Shown here piece by piece: positions 49,912 through 57,801 of a stretch of 59,419 bases of DNA (position 1 is its first letter; each line of letters begins with the position of its first letter). Position numbers and translations under genes: made by a program. The notes below the pieces were generated by a model. The model had not been told where the DNA came from and made no database searches. It saw nothing but the letters and a program-made list of their open reading frames with translations. This DNA is from Elusimicrobia bacterium RIFOXYA12_FULL_51_18 (lineage in GTDB: Bacteria; Elusimicrobiota; Elusimicrobia; Elusimicrobiales; UBA9959). The stretch spans positions 1 to 59,419 of the forward strand of contig MGVA01000051.1 in assembly GCA_001800245.1 (NCBI GenBank). The letters run 5' to 3'.

Positions 49912-51238
49912 AAGGCGCCGGCCCCTTTGATTTTCTATTTATCTTGCTTGATTTAACGTTTGAGCCGCGGACCATAGCGAACATTTTCTCATAGTAATCA
50001 GCGGGAACATCAATTTGCACGCCATCATTGTGCGCGGCAACCAGGATCTTTAAACAATTTAAATAGTCCCGCTTTATATAGGATATGAGGAACGATGCAT
50101 GATAGGCTGGGGCAAGGTGCGGAGACCCCAATGCAACCTTCGGCAGGATATCCTGATAAACTTTTTGGGCTTCATCAAGCCTATTCAATCCTTCCAGGAT
50201 AGCCGCCGTGAGCATGGCGGCATGGCCGTCGTCCGGCAAAAGAGCCGAAGCCTTCTTCGAGTATTCAAGCGCTTTCTCATCTTTCCCTTCTTCCAGATAG
50301 CTATTGGCAAGCATATAAAAAAACCATGAATTTGCAGGGTCCAGTTCGCTTGCTTTTTGGCAGAAGGGTATGGCTTTCCGGTAATCATGGGTATAGACAT
50401 AAAGCGCGCAAAAATCGGCGTTGAGCCCCGTATTTGAGTTATCCAGGGATAAGGCGAATTTGAGGAAGCGAAGGGCCCGCTGAGAATCGTATCCACCGCC
50501 CAGATGGTGCGCGTAAAGGAGATATACATCAAAAGCATCGGTCTGGGATAAATAATTTGCGCCTCCCCCTCCTCCTTTTTCAAGCCTCGTCAGGAAATCC
50601 GCGCGAATTCCATAACATTCTTCGAGTCGTCCCATAGCGTTGCGGCCGGTAATGATACCCGCCAGTCTCCCTTCCTCATCCAAAAAAACGCCGCCGCTGT
50701 CGCCGGGCCGGCAGATCTTTTCGTCTCCGATGGAACGCGTCTCAAAAAACGGGATTCCGGGCACGCTCCGGGTAACCCGTACCTCGTGAATACCGGTACG
50801 CAGGCCGACCGTGAAAAGTCTTTTTCCTTTCGACAACATTAACAATGTATTGGGCAGCCGCAGGGGTTTCCATTTTCTGACGTCACCGGATTTTTGAAGG
50901 ACTTCAAGAACGGCCAGGTCCAGAAATCGGTTTTGCTTGACTATCTTCGGCGAATAGGCGGCTTCATTGATTCCCATCAGAATATTTGCCGTTTCGACGC
51001 TTGAAGACGACACGCAATGTGAAGCGGTTCCGATTCTTCTATCGTCAAGCATAAAGCCGGAGCAGTTTGCGCCAGCGGAACGGATCTCCAGAATAGACTG
51101 GGCGGCCGCCAGCACCGGCGCCGGTATGTCGGCGGCTTTTTCATCGCCACCGGGTTCGGCTGAAGGCGAATTGGAGGCCGCCATGCATAAGAGCGCAATA
51201 CCGCCTAACAGCCTGAATCTTTTCATTTTTGCTTTCAT
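49901..51238 (-). CDS. exported trypsin-like serine protease with TPR repeats
   Basis: A 445-residue protein: signal peptide (MKRFRLLGGIALLCMAASNSPSA), an S1 chymotrypsin-fold protease domain (about 45-225) and at least three tetratricopeptide repeats (about 240-420). The catalytic triad is complete: His in GTASHCVSS, Asp in FLDLAVLEV, Ser in CRPGDSGGVFLD. NCSGFMLDDRRIG and GIITGRN are typical S1 strands. TPRs include ADFCALYVYTHDYRKAIPFC and LEEGKDEKALEYSKKASAL. It lies between the radical SAM and MEMO-AMMECR1 genes with an 11-bp overlap to the latter, so it belongs to the operon, which is not a known partner of AmmeMemoRadiSam to my knowledge. Confidence 0.88.
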   Translation of the reverse strand: MKAKMKRFRLLGGIALLCMAASNSPSAEPGGDEKAADIPAPVLAAAQSILEIRSAGANCSGFMLDDRRIGTASHCVSSSSVETANILMGINEAAYSPKIVKQNRFLDLAVLEVLQKSGDVRKWKPLRLPNTLLMLSKGKRLFTVGLRTGIHEVRVTRSVPGIPFFETRSIGDEKICRPGDSGGVFLDEEGRLAGIITGRNAMGRLEECYGIRADFLTRLEKGGGGGANYLSQTDAFDVYLLYAHHLGGGYDSQRALRFLKFALSLDNSNTGLNADFCALYVYTHDYRKAIPFCQKASELDPANSWFFYMLANSYLEEGKDEKALEYSKKASALLPDDGHAAMLTAAILEGLNRLDEAQKVYQDILPKVALGSPHLAPAYHASFLISYIKRDYLNCLKILVAAHNDGVQIDVPADYYEKMFAMVRGSNVKSSKINRKSKGPAPYVH

Positions 51239-51295
51239 CGACTCTTCCGACTTTCAATACAACCGGCTCAAATCAGGGGTTTTGTATTTTTACGC

Positions 51296-52534
51296 CTACC
51301 ATATCCCCGGGATCCGGGTGCCGTCGTGAGGGCAGCGGCCGCCGGTGGCTGTCAATTGATTTTCAAGAACGGCATAGCCATAACGCTTCATCAACACGCG
51401 TCCGCAGACCGGGCAATAAGTGCTTTCACCGGGATGCCCGGCGGCGTTCCCGACATACACGAATTTAAGCCCCTGTTTCATCGCCTTATCCCGCGCACGG
51501 GTAAGAGTTTCCACGGGAGTAACTCCGATATTAGACAGTTGATAATTAGGAAAGAAGCGAGAGAAAAAAAGCGGAACATCCGTGCCCAGCTCTTTCTTTA
51601 TCCAGGAGACCATGGCCGCCATGCTATCCTCGCCGTCATTAAGGCCGGGCACCACCAGATTCACGATCTCAAATAATTTGCCGTTTTTTTTTAGAGTCAG
51701 CAGGGTGTTTTTAACCGGCTCAAGCCTGCCGCCCACATATTTGCGGTAAAACTTGTCGTCAAAACCTTTAAGATCTATTTTTACCACATCCATGTACGGC
51801 AGGAGCTCTTCAAGCGGTTCGCGATTTATATAGCCGGCGCTGACCATAACGTTTTTAAGGCCTTGGGCCCTTGCCAGACGGGCCGTATCGTACATATATT
51901 CGTAAAAAACGGCCGGCTCGGAATAAGTATAGGCGATGGATCGCGCGCGGACGGCCAAAGCGCCGGAAACGATATCTCCGGGCGGGAGAATGGAAACCTC
52001 TTTCTGTTTAAGATCTCCGTAAACCTGCCCGGTGGAACCGTCCACTTTTATATCAAGGCGTTCCGGCACTAACGCGGTCTTGGCGGCCTCTTCCGGGTAG
52101 ATTTGCGAGATCTCCCAATTCTGACACCCCTTGCAACGAAGGTTGCAGCCCGGAGAGGCCAGCGAATAAATGAGGCTGCCGGGATAAAGATGATAGACGG
52201 GTTTTTTTTCTATGGGGTCCAGGTGGACGGAGACGGGTTTTGAATAAATGAGGGTTTTTATCCTGCCGCCGTAATTGATGCGGACCTTGCAGCGCCCGCG
52301 CGCGCCCTCCGGCAGAAAACATTCAAACGGGCATAATTTGCACTGTACACCGTTGCAGATTGGCGCCGAAAACCGGCCGTCCCTTACCCAGGGATTATCG
52401 GCGGGGATCAGCTTGGCAAAAGTGGAGGGCGGAGGATAGAAGGCGATAATCGCGGCCGCGCAAAGGCTCAACGCAGCCATAACTGCGGATATAACCAGTG
52501 CTGACGTGCGGCTTGTATTTTCCTGAGCCATCAA
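51296..52534 (-). CDS. AmmeMemoRadiSam system radical SAM enzyme, membrane-anchored
   Basis: A 412-residue radical SAM protein. An N-terminal hydrophobic segment (LVISAVMAALSLCAAAIIAFY) anchors or exports it. A Cys-rich lead-in (CNGVQCKLCPFECFLPEGAR) precedes the radical SAM cluster motif SPGCNLRCKGCQNW (C-x3-C-x2-C), then the TIM-barrel strands AYTYSEPAVFYEYMYDTARL, VMVSAGYINREPLEELLPYM, VVKIDLKGFDD and VNLVVPGLND. A C-terminal zinc ribbon reads CPVCGRVL...CPHDGT, where the last Cys of the pair is Asp. Radical SAM chemistry outside the cytoplasm would be unusual, so the anchor's orientation matters. Preceded by the LOG-family gene after 12 bp. Confidence 0.93.
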   Translation of the reverse strand: MMAQENTSRTSALVISAVMAALSLCAAAIIAFYPPPSTFAKLIPADNPWVRDGRFSAPICNGVQCKLCPFECFLPEGARGRCKVRINYGGRIKTLIYSKPVSVHLDPIEKKPVYHLYPGSLIYSLASPGCNLRCKGCQNWEISQIYPEEAAKTALVPERLDIKVDGSTGQVYGDLKQKEVSILPPGDIVSGALAVRARSIAYTYSEPAVFYEYMYDTARLARAQGLKNVMVSAGYINREPLEELLPYMDVVKIDLKGFDDKFYRKYVGGRLEPVKNTLLTLKKNGKLFEIVNLVVPGLNDGEDSMAAMVSWIKKELGTDVPLFFSRFFPNYQLSNIGVTPVETLTRARDKAMKQGLKFVYVGNAAGHPGESTYCPVCGRVLMKRYGYAVLENQLTATGGRCPHDGTRIPGIW

Positions 52535-52546
52535 GGAAACCCCGGT

Positions 52547-53437
52547 TCAATTTATTTTTTCGGATCCGGGATTGTTATGCGTTTTGCCGGTTATGTTGTG
52601 CCGCATATAAAAATCGACTATTATTTTCCACGCCTCTTCGGCGGTATCGGCGAATTTAAAAAGGTCAAGATCTTCATAGGAAATATATCCCCACTTGGCC
52701 ATATTCCTAAAATTCACAACATCATTCCAATATTTTCTGCCGAACAGAATAATCGGCAAGCGGCGTTTCTTGCCGGTTTGCACCAATGTCAGCACTTCAA
52801 AAAGCTCGTCCATGGTGCCGAAACCGCCGGGAAACGCCACGAGGGCCCTGGCTCGCATGACAAAATGCATTTTCCTGACCGCGAAATAATGGAAACGGAA
52901 ACAGAATTCCGGAGACACATAAGAGTTGGGCCCCTGTTCCTGCGGAAGTGTAATGTTAAGCCCCACGCTCTTTGCGCCGGCTTCGTAAGCCCCCCGGTTA
53001 GCGGCCTCCATTATGCCCGGCCCGCCGCCGGTAACTATAATAAGCTTATTCCCCCCCAGCGACCCCTGCTCTGAGACCAAACGGGCGAATTTTCTGGCTT
53101 CCTCGTAGTATTTGGCGGCCGGTACTAGTTTTTTTGCGGTGGCCAGCCTGGCTTTAAGAACAAGGTTCTTTGGGTTTTTGCGGACCAGTTTTTGCAAGGC
53201 CCCCAGCCGGACACCTGATTCCTCCTGACTCCAGATACGGGCGCTGCCGAAGACTACCACGGTTGAGGTAATGCCACTCTCGCTCAGGGCCATTTCGGTT
53301 TTAAGCAGCTCGAGCTGCAGCCTTACCGGCCGCAATTCGTTGCGGCTTAAAAAGGTAGCGTCGGTGTAGGCCTTCCGGTAAGCGTGTGATTTTGTCAGGC
53401 TGAGCGCCTGCTGCTTAAGATTTATTTTTACAGACAC
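52547..53437 (-). CDS. LOG family protein (TIGR00730, lysine-decarboxylase-like fold)
   Basis: A 296-residue Rossmann-fold protein; I set the start at GTG 53437 because GGAGAACATT precedes it, while longer frames run into repeats. The nucleotide/active motifs are VVVFGSARIW, VTGGGPGIMEAANRGAYEAG and AFPGGFGTMDELFEVLTL (PGGxGT-xxE), as in cytokinin-riboside phosphoribohydrolases and pyrimidine nucleotide 5'-monophosphate nucleosidases. It would hydrolyse a nucleoside monophosphate to base and ribose-5-phosphate. The longer N-terminal region (about 90 residues before the fold) belongs to the large-type subfamily. First gene of the AmmeMemoRadiSam operon. Confidence 0.9.
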   Translation of the reverse strand: MSVKINLKQQALSLTKSHAYRKAYTDATFLSRNELRPVRLQLELLKTEMALSESGITSTVVVFGSARIWSQEESGVRLGALQKLVRKNPKNLVLKARLATAKKLVPAAKYYEEARKFARLVSEQGSLGGNKLIIVTGGGPGIMEAANRGAYEAGAKSVGLNITLPQEQGPNSYVSPEFCFRFHYFAVRKMHFVMRARALVAFPGGFGTMDELFEVLTLVQTGKKRRLPIILFGRKYWNDVVNFRNMAKWGYISYEDLDLFKFADTAEEAWKIIVDFYMRHNITGKTHNNPGSEKIN

Positions 53438-53465
53438 AATGTTCTCCTTCTCTGTCGCACCCCGT

Positions 53466-53517
53466 TGTCGCACCCCGCGCTTAACACATGCGCGGGGCGG
53501 ATGACCGCCGGGCTTTA
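53466..53517 (-). repeat. leader repeat, copy 2 (52 bp)
   Basis: Contains TGTCGCACCCCGCGCTTAAC and the perfect hairpin CCCCGCGC/GCGCGGGG with a 9-nt loop. It lies just upstream of the LOG ribosome site; a partial extra copy (TGTCGCACCCCG) is at 53453-53464. Confidence 0.75.
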
Positions 53518-53657
53518 CAAGGTGGCGCCCGGTGCTCCACAAGGAGGGCTCTGCCCTCCGTTTCATCGTCGCTTACTCCCGGCGCTTCGCTTGGTCGTTG
53601 CGCTGAACCTCCCGAAGCGGAAATCTACTGAATACTAAGGAGTCAGATTCTCTATCC

Positions 53658-53709
53658 TGTCGCACCCCGCGCTTAACACATGCTCGGGGCGGATCACCGC
53701 CGGGCTTTA
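53658..53709 (-). repeat. leader repeat, copy 3 (52 bp)
   Basis: Matches 53466-53517 at 50 of 52 positions and directly follows the dxs stop (TAA 53709-53707). The 140 bp between the two copies contain a GGAGGGC/GCCCTCC hairpin and no gene. Confidence 0.75.
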
Positions 53710-55566
53710 TTTTTTAAGCCATCCGGAAATTCTATCCGCCATCTTTCCGGAGGAAAGCCCCAGATCCTCATAAAGTTCGTCGGGACGCCCCTGCTCTACG
53801 TAATGATCCGGAATCCCCAGTCTCAAGACGTCAGATTGTATCGCATTTTCATTCAGATATTCAAGCACGGCGGAACCGAAGCCTGTCGCAAGAGCGTTAT
53901 CCTCAGTCGTCACAAGACGCCCAGAAGCGCCGGCCATCTCTTTTATCAGATCGCCGTCCAGAGGTTTAAGAAAACGCATATCAGCCACGCCGGCGTTAAC
54001 ACCGAGGGCTTTGAGCAATTCAGCGGCTTTTATGGCCGGATGCACCCGGTTGCCTAACGCTAAGATGTTGACATCCCTGCCTTTAGAGAAGATTCGGCCC
54101 TTGCCAAACGGCAGACGTTTAAATTCGGACGACATATCCACCCCAAACCCCTTGCCGCGCGGATACCGGAGCATTACAGGCATATTAAGCGCAAAAGCGG
54201 TGTACAGCATGTGTTGAAGCTCGTCCTCGTCCGCCGGAGCCATAACCGCAAGATCCGGAAGCATTCTAAAAAGACCGAGATCAAAAATTCCATGGTGGGT
54301 CGGCCCATCCTCCCCGACCAAGCCGCCGCGGTCCATGGCTATAACAACCGGCAGCTTCTGCAGGGAGATGTCGTGCATTACCTGGTCGAAAGATCGCTGC
54401 ATAAAGGACGAATAGATGGCCACCACCGGCTTAACACCTTCCGCGGCCAGGCCTGCCGCGAAGGTGACCGCATGCTCTTCGGCTATTCCCACATCATAAT
54501 AGCGGCTGGGGAACTTGTCGCGGAATGCGGCAAGACCGGTTCCTTCAGGCATGGCGGCCGTAATGGCGGCTATCCTGGGATCTTTCTCCGCAAGCTTAAC
54601 GATGGTGTTTGAAAAGACCTGGGTAAAAGTCGGGATTCTGGCCGGATCTTTTTTTGAAAGGCCGGTCTCGACATCGAATTTGGGAGTGCCGTGGAATTCG
54701 GTAGGCTCGGTTTCCGCCGGTTCATACCCTTTCCCCTTCTTGGTCACCACATGCAATAACACCGGTCCCTTGAGATTCTTTACATACCCCATCACTTCAA
54801 CAAGTTCGGGGATATTATGTCCGTCTACGGGACCGAAATAAGTGAATCCCATCTCTTCAAAGATCATGCCGGGGAAAAGCAGTACCCTGGTCCTTTTAGC
54901 CACTCGCAGAACCTTCTTTCCCCAGAACTGGAAACGGTTAAGGAAAAGTTCCGCTTTACGCCCGGCATTTTGCACTGTGCCGAGGGTTAGGAGTTGGGTG
55001 AGTATCTTGCCCAGGTGCCCTACCCGTTGGGAGATGAACATCTGATTGTCGTTCAGTACCACCAGCATATCCGTTCTCAACTGGCCTATATTCTGCATGG
55101 CCTCCCAGGCCATGCCTCCGGTCATGCAGCCGTCGGCCACCACGGAAACCACCTTGTATTTCCCGTCAAAATGATCACGAGCCGCGGCCATGCCGGCGGC
55201 GGCTGAAAGTGCCGTGGACGCGTGCCCGGCGCCGAAAGCGTCGTACTCCGATTCATAGCGCTTCAGGAAGCCGGAAAGCCCGCCTTTCTGCCTGATGGTG
55301 GGGAATTTATCCGCGCGGCCGGTGAGAATTTTGTGCGCATAGGTCTGGTGGCCGGTGTCAAAAACCAGCTTATCTTCGGGCGTATCATAAACATAATGCA
55401 AGGCCACAATAAGATCGCAGGCGCCCAGGCTCGAAGCCAGGTGTCCGCCGGTCTTACTGATATTCTGTATGATGACCGACCGGACCTGGTCGGCCACCAG
55501 AGGCAGCTGCGTAACTTCCAGCTTCTTAAGATCTTTTGATCCTCTGATTTTCCCCAGCAGATCCAT
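53707..55566 (-). CDS. dxs: 1-deoxy-D-xylulose-5-phosphate synthase
   Basis: A 619-residue thiamine-diphosphate enzyme that condenses pyruvate and glyceraldehyde-3-phosphate in the first step of the MEP isoprenoid pathway. Landmarks: GGHLASSLGACDLIVALHYV, DTGHQTYAHKILTGR, GHASTALSAAAGMA, the ThDP motif GDG (here VVADGCMTGGMAWEAMQ) with LNDNQMFIS, YFGPVDGHN, GIAEEHAVTFAAGLA with the catalytic Glu, and DRGGLVGEDGPTHHG. Full length. It starts 15 bp after the polyprenyl synthase gene and forms an isoprenoid operon with it. Confidence 0.97.
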   Translation of the reverse strand: MDLLGKIRGSKDLKKLEVTQLPLVADQVRSVIIQNISKTGGHLASSLGACDLIVALHYVYDTPEDKLVFDTGHQTYAHKILTGRADKFPTIRQKGGLSGFLKRYESEYDAFGAGHASTALSAAAGMAAARDHFDGKYKVVSVVADGCMTGGMAWEAMQNIGQLRTDMLVVLNDNQMFISQRVGHLGKILTQLLTLGTVQNAGRKAELFLNRFQFWGKKVLRVAKRTRVLLFPGMIFEEMGFTYFGPVDGHNIPELVEVMGYVKNLKGPVLLHVVTKKGKGYEPAETEPTEFHGTPKFDVETGLSKKDPARIPTFTQVFSNTIVKLAEKDPRIAAITAAMPEGTGLAAFRDKFPSRYYDVGIAEEHAVTFAAGLAAEGVKPVVAIYSSFMQRSFDQVMHDISLQKLPVVIAMDRGGLVGEDGPTHHGIFDLGLFRMLPDLAVMAPADEDELQHMLYTAFALNMPVMLRYPRGKGFGVDMSSEFKRLPFGKGRIFSKGRDVNILALGNRVHPAIKAAELLKALGVNAGVADMRFLKPLDGDLIKEMAGASGRLVTTEDNALATGFGSAVLEYLNENAIQSDVLRLGIPDHYVEQGRPDELYEDLGLSSGKMADRISGWLKK

Positions 55567-55581
55567 ATTAAAACTCCCGTC

Positions 55582-56523
55582 TCATTTTTCCCGGCGATAT
55601 ACAAAGCCGGCGATATCCGCCAAAATTTTCACACGGGCGGGCGGACAAGGCAGGTCCGCAAGCTTTTTGCGGGCCAGCGCGATAAGCGCGGCGGCTTTAG
55701 CTTTTGAAGGCCCGACCCCGTAAAGGGACGCATAAGTCAGTTTTGCGTTCCGGACGTCGCTGCCGCTTTTGCCCAGTTTTTTCTTATCACCCACCACATC
55801 CAGAATATCGTCTGTTATCTGGAAGCAAAGACCCATAGCCCCCGCAAAGTCCGAGAGGGCCTTAAAATCCCTAGCGCCGGCGCCCGCGAGCGCCGCCCCC
55901 ATTTCCACTGAAGCCATGATGAGGTCCGAAGTCTTGTGCTGATGGATATAATCCAGCAGGCGGGCCGCTTTTGCGCTTTGCGCGCCGGCGGACTTCCAGG
56001 CCCGCTCTCCCAATTTAAGAAAGCCTTCCGCTTCAAGATCCCCCGCCTGCCCGGACACCATCCCCCCCGCGCCGGCACGGCGGGCCAGAATGCCCGCCGC
56101 TTCAAGAACCCGCTCGGCCCTGATGCCTTTTATTCCGGAGTTTTCGTAAAGGACCGAGAAAGCGTTGGTGAGCAGAGCATCGCCGGCCAGGAGAGCCATG
56201 GCTTCTCCGAAAACCATGTGATTGGTCGGACGCCCGCGCCGCATGTCGTCGTCATCCATCTCAGGCAGATCATCGTGGATAAGCGAATAGGTGTGCACCA
56301 TCTCAATGGCGCAGGCGGCGGGAAGAACATCCCGCCAAGCCCCTCCGAAGAGTTCATATGAGGCTGTCAAAAGAACGGGGCGCAGACGCTTTCCACCGGC
56401 AGCCAGCGAATACAGCATAGCTTCCCTGAGCCGCGGACGGCAAGCGGGTATGCGTTTTACGCGCAAGACCAGTTCGCCGTTAATAACGGAGGCGCGGCGG
56501 GCTATGAATTTTTCGATGGACAT
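55582..56523 (-). CDS. ispA: polyprenyl (farnesyl/geranyl-type) diphosphate synthase
   Basis: A 313-residue all-helical prenyltransferase that joins isopentenyl diphosphate to allylic diphosphates. The first Asp-rich motif is LIHDDLPEMDDDDMRRGRPT (DDxxxxD type, typical of bacterial farnesyl synthases) and the second FQITDDILDVVGDKKKLGKS. GGKRLRPVLL binds the isopentenyl substrate. Placed directly before dxs, as in many bacteria, so the operon makes the precursors for quinones and undecaprenyl carriers. Product chain length is inferred from the motif type only. Confidence 0.93.
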   Translation of the reverse strand: MSIEKFIARRASVINGELVLRVKRIPACRPRLREAMLYSLAAGGKRLRPVLLTASYELFGGAWRDVLPAACAIEMVHTYSLIHDDLPEMDDDDMRRGRPTNHMVFGEAMALLAGDALLTNAFSVLYENSGIKGIRAERVLEAAGILARRAGAGGMVSGQAGDLEAEGFLKLGERAWKSAGAQSAKAARLLDYIHQHKTSDLIMASVEMGAALAGAGARDFKALSDFAGAMGLCFQITDDILDVVGDKKKLGKSGSDVRNAKLTYASLYGVGPSKAKAAALIALARKKLADLPCPPARVKILADIAGFVYRREK

Positions 56524-56546
56524 CTATAGAATTATACAAAAATAAA

Positions 56547-57635
56547 TTACCAGATCAGCTGCATACCGAACCGATGGGTGGCGCCAAGGTCGCCGTAATC
56601 TATGTACGCATAATCCACCCTGGCGCCGTGAATGAGGCTCCCTTTCTCGGTGAATTTATCGAAGTTCAGGCCGAAACCTCCGGAAATACGCGCCCCGATA
56701 TCACGCTGGCTCTTATAGCCTGCGCGGAACTGGAGCAATCTCATAATATCGGTTTCAATACCGACACTGTTAAAAACCGGGGTGTCGGAATACTTTACCA
56801 TGTCGGAGATCACCGTGACGACAATTATATCGTTTATGGAGTGAAAATCCTTGGCGATCCCGGCCCGGAGAGTCGCGGGCAATTTATAGCCTTCAAACAC
56901 GAACTTCTGTCTGCCTGTGAGATTAAGCGCCGAAACACCCAGGTGAAAATGACCCGGCAGGACAAGCATGGCGCCCGCATCCGCGGTGTAGACACTGGCG
57001 CTCATTTTATCCAGTTTCTCGCTTATTTTTTTTACGCTGCCTCCGACCGCGACCCGGTAAGTCTTAGGGCGGTAATCCAGGACTGGGGCAACCCTTGTCC
57101 AGCTGGGAGTTATCAGCATGGGATCCAGCTTGCCTATATCCTGGTTGAAATGGGGCCAGCACTGGGCATAGGAGAACATCCATAGCGTATGGTTGGTGCT
57201 TGTCTCTCCGATCAACATATCGTCATTATCGTAAGCCTCTATTTTCCCGCTGGAAAGAGTTGAGAAGCCGGCGCCCGCCGTTCCGTACCGGGAGCGGTAA
57301 GTGACAGCGGCGTACTCCTGGGTTATACCGTCAATATAGCGGTTATGACTGCCGGAAAAAGAGGAATAACTCAAAAGACCCAGGCCCGCCGGGTTGTAGA
57401 GGATGGAATCAGGTCCGACCAGCGCCGTATAAGATTCCCCCAGCGCGGCGGGTATGACCGCTACCGGGATCTTGAGAAAATTGGCGCCCGTAGTCCCGGG
57501 GCCCGTCTCGGCAAAAAGCCGGCCCGCGGAAAAAAGACAAAAAACCGCGGCCGTGAGAACGCGCGGAATAACAAACCGGAGCGGTTTCCCCCATGTCCGA
57601 GGTATTACGACACCAGGGCAGATATTGTCGGCCAT
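56547..57635 (-). CDS. PorV/UPF0164-like outer-membrane protein
   Basis: A 362-residue exported beta-barrel of the PorV/PorQ-UPF0164 type. The signal peptide core is PRVLTAAVFCLFSAGRLFAE; the mature start GTTGANFLKIPVAVIPAALGESYTAL and DSILYNPAGLGLLSYSSFSG are characteristic of the family, which includes the PorV shuttle of type IX secretion and many proteins of Elusimicrobiota and Spirochaetes. Strands continue to an aromatic C-terminus (FGMQLIW). The start is uncertain because no good ribosome site precedes ATG 57635; a TATACT box lies at 57690-57695. It stands 23 bp before ispA and may share transcription with it. Confidence 0.85.
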   Translation of the reverse strand: MADNICPGVVIPRTWGKPLRFVIPRVLTAAVFCLFSAGRLFAETGPGTTGANFLKIPVAVIPAALGESYTALVGPDSILYNPAGLGLLSYSSFSGSHNRYIDGITQEYAAVTYRSRYGTAGAGFSTLSSGKIEAYDNDDMLIGETSTNHTLWMFSYAQCWPHFNQDIGKLDPMLITPSWTRVAPVLDYRPKTYRVAVGGSVKKISEKLDKMSASVYTADAGAMLVLPGHFHLGVSALNLTGRQKFVFEGYKLPATLRAGIAKDFHSINDIIVVTVISDMVKYSDTPVFNSVGIETDIMRLLQFRAGYKSQRDIGARISGGFGLNFDKFTEKGSLIHGARVDYAYIDYGDLGATHRFGMQLIW

Positions 57636-57749
57636 AAATCGCCAGAATCAGACGCGACCGGCGCCGGCGTTGCTGAATTCTATATTCATAGTATATATTA
57701 AAGCGCCGTTGATTCGATGTCGGAATTGTTACGTGTCCGGATACCAATT

Positions 57750-57781
57750 AAAAAGGGCGGGACTTATGTCCCGCCCTTTTT
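57750..57781 (-). terminator. terminator of the clostripain-family gene
   Basis: A stem of at least 13 bp, AAAAGGGCGGGAC/GTCCCGCCCTTTT (57751-57763 with 57768-57780), with a TTAT loop and T/A-rich ends, just after the stop at 57802. Confidence 0.92.
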
Positions 57782-57801
57782 TAAAAACCACCGCTACCGA
57801 A

